64,000 bases of DNA, taken from the NCBI GenBank assembly GCA_043777375.1, contig JAYWHX010000002.1:1-64000 (forward strand). The letters run 5' to 3'. Below the pieces are notes generated by a model that was not told where the DNA came from, did no database searches, and saw only the letters and a list, made by a program, of their open reading frames with translations. The DNA comes from TH-plancto1 sp043777375 (GTDB taxonomy: Bacteria; Planctomycetota; Planctomycetia; Planctomycetales; Planctomycetaceae). A program made the translations under genes and the position numbers. The first letter of the stretch is position 1. Each line of letters begins with the position of its first letter. Below are positions 26,501 through 33,547 of the stretch, piece by piece.

Positions 26501-29482
26501 GGCCCCAACGTGATGGCCATCACCTTCAGCAATGTGAACGACACCCCCACAATCTCGATCAATGCGGGTTTGACGTTGAATGAGGGTACCAGTGCGATCA
26601 TTAGCAACACCCAGCTGGCAGCAACTGATCCGGACAACTCGGCAGCTCAACTGGTCTACACCTTCACGGCACCACTGACAAACGGACGGGTTGAGAGGAC
26701 GACGAATCCTGGTGTCTCCATCACGTCATTCACCCAGGCGAACCTGAACAGCGGAGTGATCCGGTATGTTCACAACGGCGGAGAGTCGACCTCGGATGCG
26801 TTGAGATTCTCGCTCTCCGATGGCAACGCCACGGTGACTGGAACATTCTCGATTACGGTGACACCGGTCAATGATTCCCCCTCTCTCACCTCGCATGCGA
26901 TCACTGTGAATGAAGGCCAAACCGTGACACTGAGTGCTGCGAACCTCGGAGTGAGTGACTCCGACTCAGCGGCCATCACGTTTACCGTCTCTGGTGTCGC
27001 ACATGGAGAGTTCCGCAACTCGCTGACTGGCTCTGCCGTCACATCGTTCACCCAGGCTCAAATTGCAGCTGGTGTCATTACGTTTAGACATGATGGGACC
27101 AATGCAGGTCCATCGGCAGACGTCTCGGCGAGTGACGGTACAGCCAGCACCGCAACCGTGGCGATCACATTCACTTATACCCCAGTCAATGATCATCCAG
27201 TGATTGATGTCAATGCGGGCCTGGTCGTCACCGAAGGTGGCACCCGCATCCTCTCCTCGCTGAACTTATCGGCAAGTGATTCCGACAACACGCCGTCACA
27301 ACTCATCTACACACTGACCACATCACCCAACAACGGACAGCTTGAGCGAGTTGGCGTCACGGGTATCTCCGTGACGACGTTCTCACAACTCGACTTGAAT
27401 ACCAACCAGATTCGGTATGTTCACGATGGTGGCGAGTCCACTTCAGACACAGTGAACTTCACATTGACGGATGGAACGATCGGTTTCGCGACGAATGGCA
27501 TATTGACCATCACAATTACTCCGGTGAATGATCCACCGGTTCTCACAAACTCTACGATCACGATCGACGAAGGGCATAGCGTCATCCTTTCGCCATTGAA
27601 TCTGTCTGCCTCTGATCGCGACTCGTCGGACCACCAGTTCACGGTTTCCGGAGTGTCTCACGGTATATTCCAAAACACTTCCACGGGAATGCTCGTGACC
27701 ACATTCTCGCAATCAGACATCCAGTCTGGCTTGATCCGTTTGATCCACGACGGCGGGGAGATTGCTCCGGCCGCTCTGGTTTCGGTGTCGGATGGATCCA
27801 GTTCGACGTCGCCCGTTGCGATCCAGTTTGTGTTCGCGAATCTCAATGACGCTCCGATCATCACGCCAGAGACTTTCGCTGTCGCTGAAGGAGCAGCGAA
27901 TGGATCAAGCGTAGGTCTGGTTGAGGTAACTGACCCCGATTCAGGTGACACGCACACTTACAGCCTACTCCCTGGCCCGTCGAACGCATTGTTTTCCATT
28001 GACCCCATGACCGGCTTGATCCGCGTGATCGACGGGAATAGCCTCGACTTCGAAACCCAGCCAACGCACGAATTGCTGGTCATGGTGATCGATCAACATG
28101 GTGCGACCGCCCAGACCACAATCCACATCGACGTGACCAACGTCAATGATCCACCGATCGCAGTGGGATTCCCTGTTATTCACAGCGTCGAGGACGGACC
28201 ACTCTTATCGCTCGATCTCAATTCCGGATTCTATGACCCAGAATTGAGCCCACTGAGTTTCCAAATCCTTTCAATCAACAACCCCGCACTGTTTACCTCA
28301 GTTCGAATGACACCTGCGGGAGTCTTGAAGCTGGATGGTTCTGCCAATTCCCACGGAACGTGCCTGATCGAGATTCAAGCGGCTGATCAGTTTGGATTGA
28401 CGGCGACCACCACAGTGGAGGTCGTACTCGCTGCGGTCAATGATGCGCCGTCCGCAATCGGCGAGTCATTCTCGACCGCACCCGGAGACAGACTGACAAT
28501 CAGCTCTTCATCGCTACTCACGAATGACGCGGACATCGACAGCACATCGCTGGAGATCATCATCCACTCGCAGCCGATTCACGGTCAGCTGATCTCAAAT
28601 GTGGATGGAACGTTTACATACCTTCCCGAAGACGGATACTCCGGAGAGGATCGCTTTCAATACTTCGTCTCCGATGGAACCGCGCAGAGTTCCCGAGTGA
28701 CGGTGCAATTGACTGTCACTCCGATTGGGCCGGGAAGCACGAACAACACCGCAACGGAGATTACAACGAAGAAGTCTGGGAACTCCAACACGGAGACAAC
28801 GACAAGTTTCAAGACGACCACTGGATCGAAAACAACCTCCACGACCCCACTGATAACGACCAATTCTGGCGTCGCTCCACCGACCTCTGTGGGGCCATCG
28901 ACAAACGGAAGCCACAAAGATGACGAGTCGAACCCATTGGCCTTTATCGCGCACAATGTCGACGACGATCTGCTTGGAAATACAGGCTCCAGGGGATCAC
29001 GCCTCAACGAGTTGGATGATGCCAGCCCGCGAAGTCGATCGAGTCTGTCTAGCGACGCTATTCGACTCGCCACGCGATCACTCTCATCTGCACGTGGACC
29101 CTATGAAGGGTCGCTGTCGGGCGGTGTTCTCGACAGCCTGTTATCACCCTCGCTTGGCAGTGTCACCCATCTCAGAGCCATCCTGGCTTCCAGCGCGAAT
29201 CAGACTGCGTTCGCCCATGTGTCAGAATCGTTGAACTCGGACCTGACGAAAGAACTGATCTTCGAAGTGCCTGCACTGGCTGGCGCGTCTCTGACGGTGG
29301 GATACGTCGTCTGGATGCTGCGTGGTGGCGTGTTGATCACGAGTTTACTCGCACAGATGCCTGCGTGGCGTATCGTTGACCCATTGGTTGTCCTCGATTC
29401 ATTGGACAAGAGTGATGAGGATGACGAGTCAATTGGCTCGCTCCTGGAACAAGGCCAGACCGAACTCGAACCCTCGATGTAA
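17564..29482 (+). CDS. Giant DUF4347 adhesin-like surface protein with CSPG/cadherin-like repeats
   Basis: A 3,972-residue protein. The N-terminus has no classical signal peptide but carries 'LEAFENRLLFNAAP' (64-77), matching the LEPR-XLL-type motif. A DUF4347 domain follows (about 130-300, with 'IHILSHGDEAGLHLG' and 'VLFYGCDLAAN'). Next are a DNRLRE-like domain (about 305-485), repeats of 'GNYVVVWTS' type (500-870), a DUF2341-like region (about 1200-1300), a LamG-like domain (1305-1515), a VCBS/cadherin-like region, 15 tandem CSPG-type repeats (1772-3430), cadherin and tandem-95-like domains (to about 3725), a Thr/Ser linker, and a hydrophobic C-terminal segment 'GYVVWMLRGGVLITSLL' (near 3907) followed by 'PAWRIVDPLVVLD'. 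It is likely exported and anchored at its C-terminus. Adhesion is inferred from domains. Confidence 0.88.
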   Translation: MDLRMLTALLRWMSQSRRERHSLTAKTTRLRQSRGDVIGRACDLMPLALQQLWNEPPHSRTLDLEAFENRLLFNAAPIPAPAPIPTEVVVVALLDPAVINSESTPPPVSDSTTTSDTSSTLGILSQAPGTSAATLIVIDPSVPDYETLLEQLTNRHTGPSEILILDSQRDGLKQIAERLELLGETRAIHILSHGDEAGLHLGSNWLSTDTISFRSNTLAQWQSHLTADADVLFYGCDLAANSTGQQFLRTFADLTGADVAASTDATGAAILGGDWNLEFQYGAIETSSLGVQLSLFEWNGLLTTNTYQQGVSSYTGTQDTSITAVTPGSSDGSATTVRIGGVSSSTGLIRFDNLFGSGPGQIPLGSTIHSAILRVNVTSGTGTESTISLHRVLSNWTEASTWNTAGNGLSRDNEEVSTVADALVTGTTVTGTRTILGLEDSLQAWADGETNNGWALFGDNAAAWAFTSSEGATVALRPMLIVDFTAPVPPPQGQLLATGETRINVTTTNAQSTATNGRNSHDAVGVDANGNYVVVWTSDPGDGSGAGVYGQRFNSRGLAQGGQFRINQTTTDNQQWASVAMKSDGGFIVTWTSQNQDGDGQGVYARIYTAVGVGGAEFLVNTTTTGAQQASAIGVAADGTFVIAWEGNGTGDTAGIFAQRFDAGGGKDNGEIRVNTTTTNTQHDPAIAVGQDGQFMVVWDDSIGTSGRRFHANGTARDASQITLHGNATSGNADVATNGTGDYHIVWRTTGGGDGSGRAIWRMSLGATDTAATALFQVPANSINDQTEPAITSNGDGDFIVTWQGAGPGDTDGVFARKFRNDGTAVGTEFQLNETASGSQIAVSAAIVDLDNFVTVWSGNGPADATGVFSRVYGTMGNRSALLFTTPSDVTGSGNPNLAAWTTGDVVSFQQPNLILGDNTTATLGIAGRLNASNDGGVKIEGLDFIQADVLVGSGANSIQLYAGDVLFSVNGTESFGPLTIQSDDIAVFRPAAPWNYSAGSIFVLFDGMQSVAGGAIQQRADFDLVDRDTQVGEVLLRAGELVIGDSGGDGNTIHVFQATGAGNGTTSGTAYTLLEATEINLGHKVQGVHLVERDVRIGATTLRSGELLLSVDQDTTIGGNSLAVTQNDVVRLLVEQTSVGGPAITTASIAIDGSDLALDTSAESLKSLGFTSVGTLPTVNDETYHLTEDESLNSANLWYDTNWSSRMSLTFDNTSRAENLDDFPILVTLDTNRFDYSLAKANGEDLRFVDANGQLLSHEIETWNPSGRSAIWVKVPRIDASSSTDSIHLYYGNAAAADVQNTTAVWSNGYVGVWHLNGNPSGTQTIADSSSSNVDGTSVAMDSTNQVNGPIGGALKFNGTNEAIRIATTSTDPTAVSGSLVTIEAWANSTGDSGTWERIVNRRTVIGTTVYETYGLTTSSVDRTQVENSTGTPNLIGTVGSLPEDRWKYLTGVHSGLSSQLYIDGVLNASGLSLASGSGEDDITIGAAEAGLDATLSQFWTGGIDEVRLSNVARSAAWTAAQYASMTDTLITYGEHQTVAGLLDNDQSATTGGLVVSSVDLSNLTGGATAIVQDDGQLRFAPGTGFQNLTDGQSVSQQITYTAMDSNGNTNTATATFVIHGVNDAPVLNGGAGPLTLASVIENTASPAGDTVAAILASATGTLITDVDSGALSGIAVTGVDHSNGEWQFSIDGTTWSNLPDGSDLSATLLDDNARIRFIPDVGFTGVAGTVTLRAWDQTSGTNGQIGVDVSTNGFATAFSQQLTTATITVTNVNTSPTIMVNTGMSVAEGAIGVLSSTKLSASDPVNTAAQLVYTVTISPANGRLERVATPGVAITTFTQADLNINAIRYVHNGGETTSDSFSFSLSDGAVTVTGSFAISVTLVNDTPVVTVNTGLTVAEGGNGVLTSTRLSASDSDNTATQLVYTVTTSPANGRLERVATPGVAIATFSQSDLNSNAVRYVHNGGETTSDSFGFSLSDGAATVTGSFAITVTPVNDAPLVAVNAGLTVAEGSNGVLTSTKLSASDSDNTAAQLTYSVTTSPANGRLERVATPGAAITTFTQAEIISNAIRYVHNGSETTSDSFSFSLSDGTATVSGSFAITVSPVNDAPVITVNTGMTIVEGGNGLLANTKLSASDSDNSPAQLIYTVSTIPVNGRVERIATPGITITSFTQAEINSNAIRYVHNGGETTSDSFSFSLSDGTATVTGSVAITVPPINDPPIISINTGLTVAEGSTGVLSSTKLAASDSDNTPAQRVFTVTANPSHGRIERSSNPGVAITSFTQANINAGIIRYVHDGGESTSDSFAFSLSDGTASVTGSFALTITAVNDTPVIATNLGETLSEGGSLIIGTNRLAANDVDNSMSELVFTVSTPPANGRLERVAAPGTAIATFTQADLNSNVIRYVHNGSETTSDSFSFSLSDGTASVTGTFLLTITPVNDAPIIAVNTGLLVVEAGSGGLANTNLLASDQDNTSSQLVYTLTTSPSHGHLERVSSPGTAITTLTQAEINSGAIRYVHDGSQTTSDTLSFSLSDGTATISSSLSITITPVNNSPSLIMNQMTITEGQSLSLSPASLLATDADTSPNLLTFSVTAVTNGRFEFVTAPGTTITTFTQDDINNSRVRFIHNGGEAAPTVTTSVSDGTVTLSPSAMLISFSHVNDPPTVSSNTGLTLSEGATATLSNLMLATSDPDNTTAQRVFTVTTSPSHGRLEISTIPGVAITSFTQAQINSGSIRYVHNGGETSADGFGFSLSDGTASTTGSFAMTVTPINDAPAIVATPGLTTLEGGSVTITASFLNATDPDSGPASLTYSVSGGFGFGHLALASTPASAITSFTQSQVNANQIVYVHDGTESTLDSFSFTVSDGSLVTTGSLSIAITPTNDLPVFISNRMTIAEGQTLSLSTSNLLTNDSDTPATALIYTVNSVTGGRFELASAPGTAITNFTQNDINTARIRFVHNGLGAAPTATLTITDGVATIGPNVMAITFSNVNDTPTISINAGLTLNEGTSAIISNTQLAATDPDNSAAQLVYTFTAPLTNGRVERTTNPGVSITSFTQANLNSGVIRYVHNGGESTSDALRFSLSDGNATVTGTFSITVTPVNDSPSLTSHAITVNEGQTVTLSAANLGVSDSDSAAITFTVSGVAHGEFRNSLTGSAVTSFTQAQIAAGVITFRHDGTNAGPSADVSASDGTASTATVAITFTYTPVNDHPVIDVNAGLVVTEGGTRILSSLNLSASDSDNTPSQLIYTLTTSPNNGQLERVGVTGISVTTFSQLDLNTNQIRYVHDGGESTSDTVNFTLTDGTIGFATNGILTITITPVNDPPVLTNSTITIDEGHSVILSPLNLSASDRDSSDHQFTVSGVSHGIFQNTSTGMLVTTFSQSDIQSGLIRLIHDGGEIAPAALVSVSDGSSSTSPVAIQFVFANLNDAPIITPETFAVAEGAANGSSVGLVEVTDPDSGDTHTYSLLPGPSNALFSIDPMTGLIRVIDGNSLDFETQPTHELLVMVIDQHGATAQTTIHIDVTNVNDPPIAVGFPVIHSVEDGPLLSLDLNSGFYDPELSPLSFQILSINNPALFTSVRMTPAGVLKLDGSANSHGTCLIEIQAADQFGLTATTTVEVVLAAVNDAPSAIGESFSTAPGDRLTISSSSLLTNDADIDSTSLEIIIHSQPIHGQLISNVDGTFTYLPEDGYSGEDRFQYFVSDGTAQSSRVTVQLTVTPIGPGSTNNTATEITTKKSGNSNTETTTSFKTTTGSKTTSTTPLITTNSGVAPPTSVGPSTNGSHKDDESNPLAFIAHNVDDDLLGNTGSRGSRLNELDDASPRSRSSLSSDAIRLATRSLSSARGPYEGSLSGGVLDSLLSPSLGSVTHLRAILASSANQTAFAHVSESLNSDLTKELIFEVPALAGASLTVGYVVWMLRGGVLITSLLAQMPAWRIVDPLVVLDSLDKSDEDDESIGSLLEQGQTELEPSM
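22877..27860 (+). repeat. Fifteen tandem CSPG/cadherin-like repeats (about 330 bp each)
   Basis: Each unit of about 105-111 residues begins after 'VNDxP', has 'LTVAEG' near its start, and ends with 'IRYVHNGGETTSDSFSFS' and 'LSDGTATVTGSF'. Units 1-7 are close at the DNA level, while units 8-15 diverge and vary in length, so expansion was partly recent. 'D.DN/DSDN' acidic turns could bind calcium. Confidence 0.88.
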
Positions 29483-29521
29483 AGACGATCTGCATGGATG
29501 CCGATCACCGTGGAGCCCCCC

Positions 29522-32107
29522 ATGTCGTTCTTCAAACAAGTCAGCGTCCGGACGCGGCTGTCACTCGCACTGACATGCATCGTGACAACGGTGATGACGT
29601 TGGCTCTGATCCTGAACATCGCCCCCTCCGCAGAGCAGGAGACGCTCAAAGGCCGAGCGGCCCTCGCTCAGACGATCGGTTACGCGGCGCTCTTTCAGCT
29701 GAGCCAGGGCGACGCACAGGGCACTGACGCATTCCGCGAACTGCTTCAGAAGATGGTCGAGAACAATTCGGAACTGCTCTCAGCAGGCTTTCGAAGAAAT
29801 GGCGAGCTGGTCCTGGTTGCGGGGGATCATCAGGCGCAATGGAAACCACTGGCGGATCAGCGGCAGTCCACGGACAGCCATGTTCAACTGCCACTGACGA
29901 TGACGGGCGACGAGTTGTATGGCGTAGTGGAATTGAGATTCAAGTCGATTCGGCTGGAGGGCTGGTTGGGGGTCGTCTGGAATGCGTGGACACCGTTGAT
30001 TCTGTTCCTGGCGATTTCCTGCTTCGGAACATTCTCGTTTCTCATCAAGAAAGTCCTGCATCAGCTCGACCCTTCACAAGCCGTTCCTGGTCGCGTGCGA
30101 GAGGCCCTGGATTCACTGGCCGAAGGTCTGCTCGTCATCAATCGCCAAGGACGCATCGCACTTGCAAATAGCTCATTTGCGGCGTTTGTCGGAAAATCAC
30201 CCGAAAGCCTGCTCGGCGTTCCGGCCTCAAAGTTGTCGTGGCTCACTGGCGGGGACGGCCCGTGGGTTCCCCCGTGGCAATCCGCACTGCAGCAGGAGCG
30301 TCCACAAGCCAACGTGATGTTGCAAATGCGAGATCAGCAGGGCTCAGTGCGCACGTTCATGGTGAACTGCTCTCCAGTTCTAGGAAACGGGGGAACCTAT
30401 CGCGGTGTACTCGCCAGTTTCGATGATGTCACCCTGCTGGAAGAGAAGAAAAAAGAGTTGCATACCGCCAAAGAGGCGGCCGAGTCTGCCAATCGGGCGA
30501 AGAGCGAATTCCTGGCTAACATGAGTCATGAGATCCGCACCCCCATGAATGCGGTGCTCGGCTTTACCGATGTCCTGCGTCGCGGTCTGGCCGAGTCGCC
30601 AGATCAACAGGTGCAATACCTTGACACGATTCACACGAACGGGACGCATCTCCTCGAACTGATCAACGACATTCTCGATCTTTCCAAGGTGGAATCTGGC
30701 CACCTGGAATTGGAGTACACGGAGACGCCATTCCACAAGATGGCGTTTGATGTGGTCGAGGTGCTGGGAGTGAAAGCACGGGAGAAGGGAATCACGCTGG
30801 CCTATGAGTCCGCAGGACAGGTGCCTGACCTGATTTTGAGCGACCCCACCCGGCTACGGCAGATCCTGACGAATCTGGTGGGCAACGCAATCAAGTTCAC
30901 GTCGAAGGGTGGCATTCGTATCGTGGCTCGAGTCTCCAAACAGCGAGGAGAGCAGTCTCTCGAGATCGATGTCATCGATTCCGGAATCGGGATGAAGCCC
31001 GAGTCTCTCGCCAGACTGTTTAAAGCCTTCGTTCAAGCGGATAGCAGCACGACCCGGCAATTCGGCGGAACCGGACTTGGCCTGGCGATCAGCCGAAAGT
31101 TTGCCCAGGCCATGGAAGGCGACATCACCGTCAGTAGTGAGTTTGGAAAAGGGACAACATTTTCCGTGAAGGTCCCACTCCTGCCAGCCGAGGGATCGCG
31201 CTGGATCGATGCTCAATCCGCGGGGCTGGAACTGCGGAAAACACGCACTTCACGTGGAATTGATCCTTCACAGCTCCGGTTGAAGGCCGCTCGTGTTCTC
31301 GTCGTCGACGATGGCGACCCCAATCGCGAACTCATCCGACTGGTCCTACGACGTGCCGGTCTGACTGTCGACGAAGCCACCAATGGAGAGGAAGCGATCA
31401 CAGCTGTCAAGAAAACGGCCTACGAAGCCATCCTGATGGATATGCAGATGCCCGTGAAGGACGGGTACGACGCGACGACTGAATTACGATTGCTGGGATA
31501 CACCATGCCGATCATCGCGTTGACGGGACATGCGATGAAGGGTGATGAAGACAAATGTCGCGCGGCGGGCTGTAGCGGATACCTCACCAAGCCGGTGAAT
31601 ATTGACGAGTTGCTGCAGACGGTTGCAGCGATTGTTGGCAAGGACGTGACTCGACCGCTTTCGTCCACTTCACCAGTTGTGATGCATCCAGAGCCGTCCC
31701 CAGTGACATCCAAGGGTACGATCGATCAAATTGTGAATGCGGCTCGATCCAGCCACACCATTCCAGTGACCCCGGATTTCGTGACCGATGGTCGCCCGCT
31801 GGTGTCGACTCTGCCGATGAACGATCCAGAATTCCGTGACATTGTCATTCGTTTCGTCGACCGGCTCGAATCACAGATTGCCACGATGCGAGCCGCACTC
31901 TCCGCCAAAGACGCTCACCAACTGGCAAACTTGTCTCACTGGCTCAAGGGTGCTGGCGGAACTGTGGGATTTGGAATCCTCAGCGAATTGGGAAGAGACC
32001 TGGAAACGAGCGTCAAAGCACGTGACTGGTTTCAAATGGGTGACCTGCTCGATCAACTGGAAGCACATTCTCGACGGATTGTGGTTCCCGATCTCTCGGT
32101 CGTGTAA
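29522..32107 (+). CDS. Hybrid sensor histidine kinase (PAS-HisKA-HATPase-REC-Hpt)
   Basis: About 861 residues. Two membrane helices (about 14-34 and 160-178) flank a sensor region of some 125 residues outside the cytoplasm. Then come a PAS domain ('EGLLVINRQGRIALANSSF'), HisKA with phospho-acceptor His336 in 'FLANMSHEIRTPMN', an HATPase with 'NLVGNAIKFT' (N box) and 'GTGLGLAIS' (G2 box), a receiver with Asp640 in 'ILMDMQMP', and a C-terminal Hpt with His806 in 'LSHWLKGAGG'. The full phosphorelay is present in one chain. ATG 29522 has GGAG 6 bases upstream; ATG 29498 in frame is an alternative. It follows the giant gene and precedes the HD-GYP regulator, a likely relay target. Confidence 0.92.
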   Translation: MSFFKQVSVRTRLSLALTCIVTTVMTLALILNIAPSAEQETLKGRAALAQTIGYAALFQLSQGDAQGTDAFRELLQKMVENNSELLSAGFRRNGELVLVAGDHQAQWKPLADQRQSTDSHVQLPLTMTGDELYGVVELRFKSIRLEGWLGVVWNAWTPLILFLAISCFGTFSFLIKKVLHQLDPSQAVPGRVREALDSLAEGLLVINRQGRIALANSSFAAFVGKSPESLLGVPASKLSWLTGGDGPWVPPWQSALQQERPQANVMLQMRDQQGSVRTFMVNCSPVLGNGGTYRGVLASFDDVTLLEEKKKELHTAKEAAESANRAKSEFLANMSHEIRTPMNAVLGFTDVLRRGLAESPDQQVQYLDTIHTNGTHLLELINDILDLSKVESGHLELEYTETPFHKMAFDVVEVLGVKAREKGITLAYESAGQVPDLILSDPTRLRQILTNLVGNAIKFTSKGGIRIVARVSKQRGEQSLEIDVIDSGIGMKPESLARLFKAFVQADSSTTRQFGGTGLGLAISRKFAQAMEGDITVSSEFGKGTTFSVKVPLLPAEGSRWIDAQSAGLELRKTRTSRGIDPSQLRLKAARVLVVDDGDPNRELIRLVLRRAGLTVDEATNGEEAITAVKKTAYEAILMDMQMPVKDGYDATTELRLLGYTMPIIALTGHAMKGDEDKCRAAGCSGYLTKPVNIDELLQTVAAIVGKDVTRPLSSTSPVVMHPEPSPVTSKGTIDQIVNAARSSHTIPVTPDFVTDGRPLVSTLPMNDPEFRDIVIRFVDRLESQIATMRAALSAKDAHQLANLSHWLKGAGGTVGFGILSELGRDLETSVKARDWFQMGDLLDQLEAHSRRIVVPDLSVV

Positions 32108-32249
32108 CGGCGGGAATCCGACACGATCCGAAACTTCATCAGAACTTGTCTCGAAATCGCAACAGAGAGCAGGTTCCCGACTCGCCGCCATTCTCTTCGA
32201 GCTAAATCAAATGAAGAGGTGCTGCGAAAACCCGCCTCAGGAGTGAATC

Positions 32250-33485
32250 ATGGTCCCCACAAATTCTGATCTGACGACAACGTCCCGCTTGCCCGCCAAG
32301 GCGCTTCCCCGGCCATCGGGTGCGTCGTTGCAGCGTGTCCTCGATACTAACGCGGCGAAGCGTCTGTCAGAGACGAAAAGCTCTCGCATTCTGATTGTGG
32401 ACGACGAAGAGCTGAACGTCCGCATTGTGCGGAAATATCTGACCGATGCGGGCTATACCAATTTTGTCACCACGTCGGACTCGACTGAGGCGATCGACTT
32501 GATTCGCCGCGAGCGACCCGATCTGGTCCTACTCGATGTCATGATGCCCGAGGTCAGCGGGATCGACATCCTGCATCTGATGCATTTAGATGACCGTCTG
32601 CACAACATCCCCGTCGTCGTGTTGTCTGCTGCCACGGATCGGGACGTGAAACACATTTGCCTCGAACTGGGTGTCTCAGACTTTCTGAGCAAACCCATCG
32701 ACCCGGTCGAGTTGCTCCCTCGCGTTCGAAATACACTGCTGAACAAACAGTATCGCGACCAGCTGGCCGTCCATGCTGAGAAACTGGAAGATCAGGTACG
32801 TCAGCGCACCGCAGAACTTGCTGCTTCGCGTGAAGAAATCGTCCACTGCCTCGCCCGTGCTGCAGAATACCGCGACGATGACACCGGCCACCACGTGATG
32901 CGAGTCGGAAAGTACGTGGGGGTGATCGCCCGCGAAATGAACTTCACCGAGTCTCGGGTGGAAGTCCTGGAGCTCGCCGCTCAGTTGCACGACATCGGGA
33001 AAATCGGAGTCCCGGATGCCGTGCTGCACAAGCCAGGCAAGCTGGATGACGATGAACGCACCACAATCAACACCCACTGCGCGATTGGTAAACAGATCAT
33101 CCAGCCCCTGACCCCTCATGAGTGGGCGATTCTGAAGAGCCATACCCGGCTGGGAGCCAACTTGCTGCATGTGTCGAGTTCCCCATTGCTGATGCTGGCC
33201 GCCCGTATCGCACAGACGCATCACGAACGCTATGACGGAACAGGCTATCCTTTGGGGCTGAAGGGTGACGACATTCCCATCGAAGGACGCATGACATCTG
33301 TCGCCGATGTCTACGATGCACTCAGTACGAAGCGTCCGTACAAGGCTGCGTTCCCACGTGAAAAATGCTTCGAGATCATGGCCGAAGGGCGGGGCACTCA
33401 CTTCGATCCCGTCATTCTCGATGCGTTCTTCAATCGCAGCGACGAGATCATTCGAGTTCAGATGGAATACATGGACCCACACTGA
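32250..33485 (+). CDS. Response regulator with HD-GYP c-di-GMP phosphodiesterase domain
   Basis: A 411-residue RpfG-type protein. The receiver starts at 'RILIVDDEELNVRI', with the phospho-acceptor Asp96 in 'LLDVMMP'. A coiled-coil linker follows (about 165-200). The HD-GYP domain has the metal ligands HD at 247-248 ('QLHDIGKIG'), 'HHERYDGTGYP' with GYP at 332-334, and 'VADVYDALST', so it looks catalytically competent for hydrolysis of cyclic di-GMP. It lies 142 nt after the hybrid kinase and is followed by a terminator. Control of the upstream adhesin system through c-di-GMP is inference; no GGDEF protein occurs in the window. Confidence 0.92.
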   Translation: MVPTNSDLTTTSRLPAKALPRPSGASLQRVLDTNAAKRLSETKSSRILIVDDEELNVRIVRKYLTDAGYTNFVTTSDSTEAIDLIRRERPDLVLLDVMMPEVSGIDILHLMHLDDRLHNIPVVVLSAATDRDVKHICLELGVSDFLSKPIDPVELLPRVRNTLLNKQYRDQLAVHAEKLEDQVRQRTAELAASREEIVHCLARAAEYRDDDTGHHVMRVGKYVGVIAREMNFTESRVEVLELAAQLHDIGKIGVPDAVLHKPGKLDDDERTTINTHCAIGKQIIQPLTPHEWAILKSHTRLGANLLHVSSSPLLMLAARIAQTHHERYDGTGYPLGLKGDDIPIEGRMTSVADVYDALSTKRPYKAAFPREKCFEIMAEGRGTHFDPVILDAFFNRSDEIIRVQMEYMDPH

Positions 33486-33510
33486 TTTGTCCAGTATCCA
33501 TAAAACATGA

Positions 33511-33540
33511 GAAGCCCAGTGATAGCAATCACTGGGCTTC
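33511..33540. terminator. Bidirectional terminator between convergent genes
   Basis: Stem gaagcccagtgat / atcactgggcttc with a 4-nt loop, between the HD-GYP gene (plus strand) and the dehydrogenase gene (minus strand). The T-tract is short on both sides. The stem shares AGCCCAGTG with the terminator at 3625-3654. Confidence 0.7.
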
Positions 33541-33547
33541 TTGCATG

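Noticed and set aside
22877..27860. Regularly spaced repeats considered as a possible CRISPR array
   Set aside because: Units are about 330 bp, coding and in frame, with no short repeat-spacer pattern.
22892..27957. Many minus-strand frames of about 100 codons within the giant gene
   Set aside because: They recur once per repeat unit, as expected for shadows of tandem repeats.
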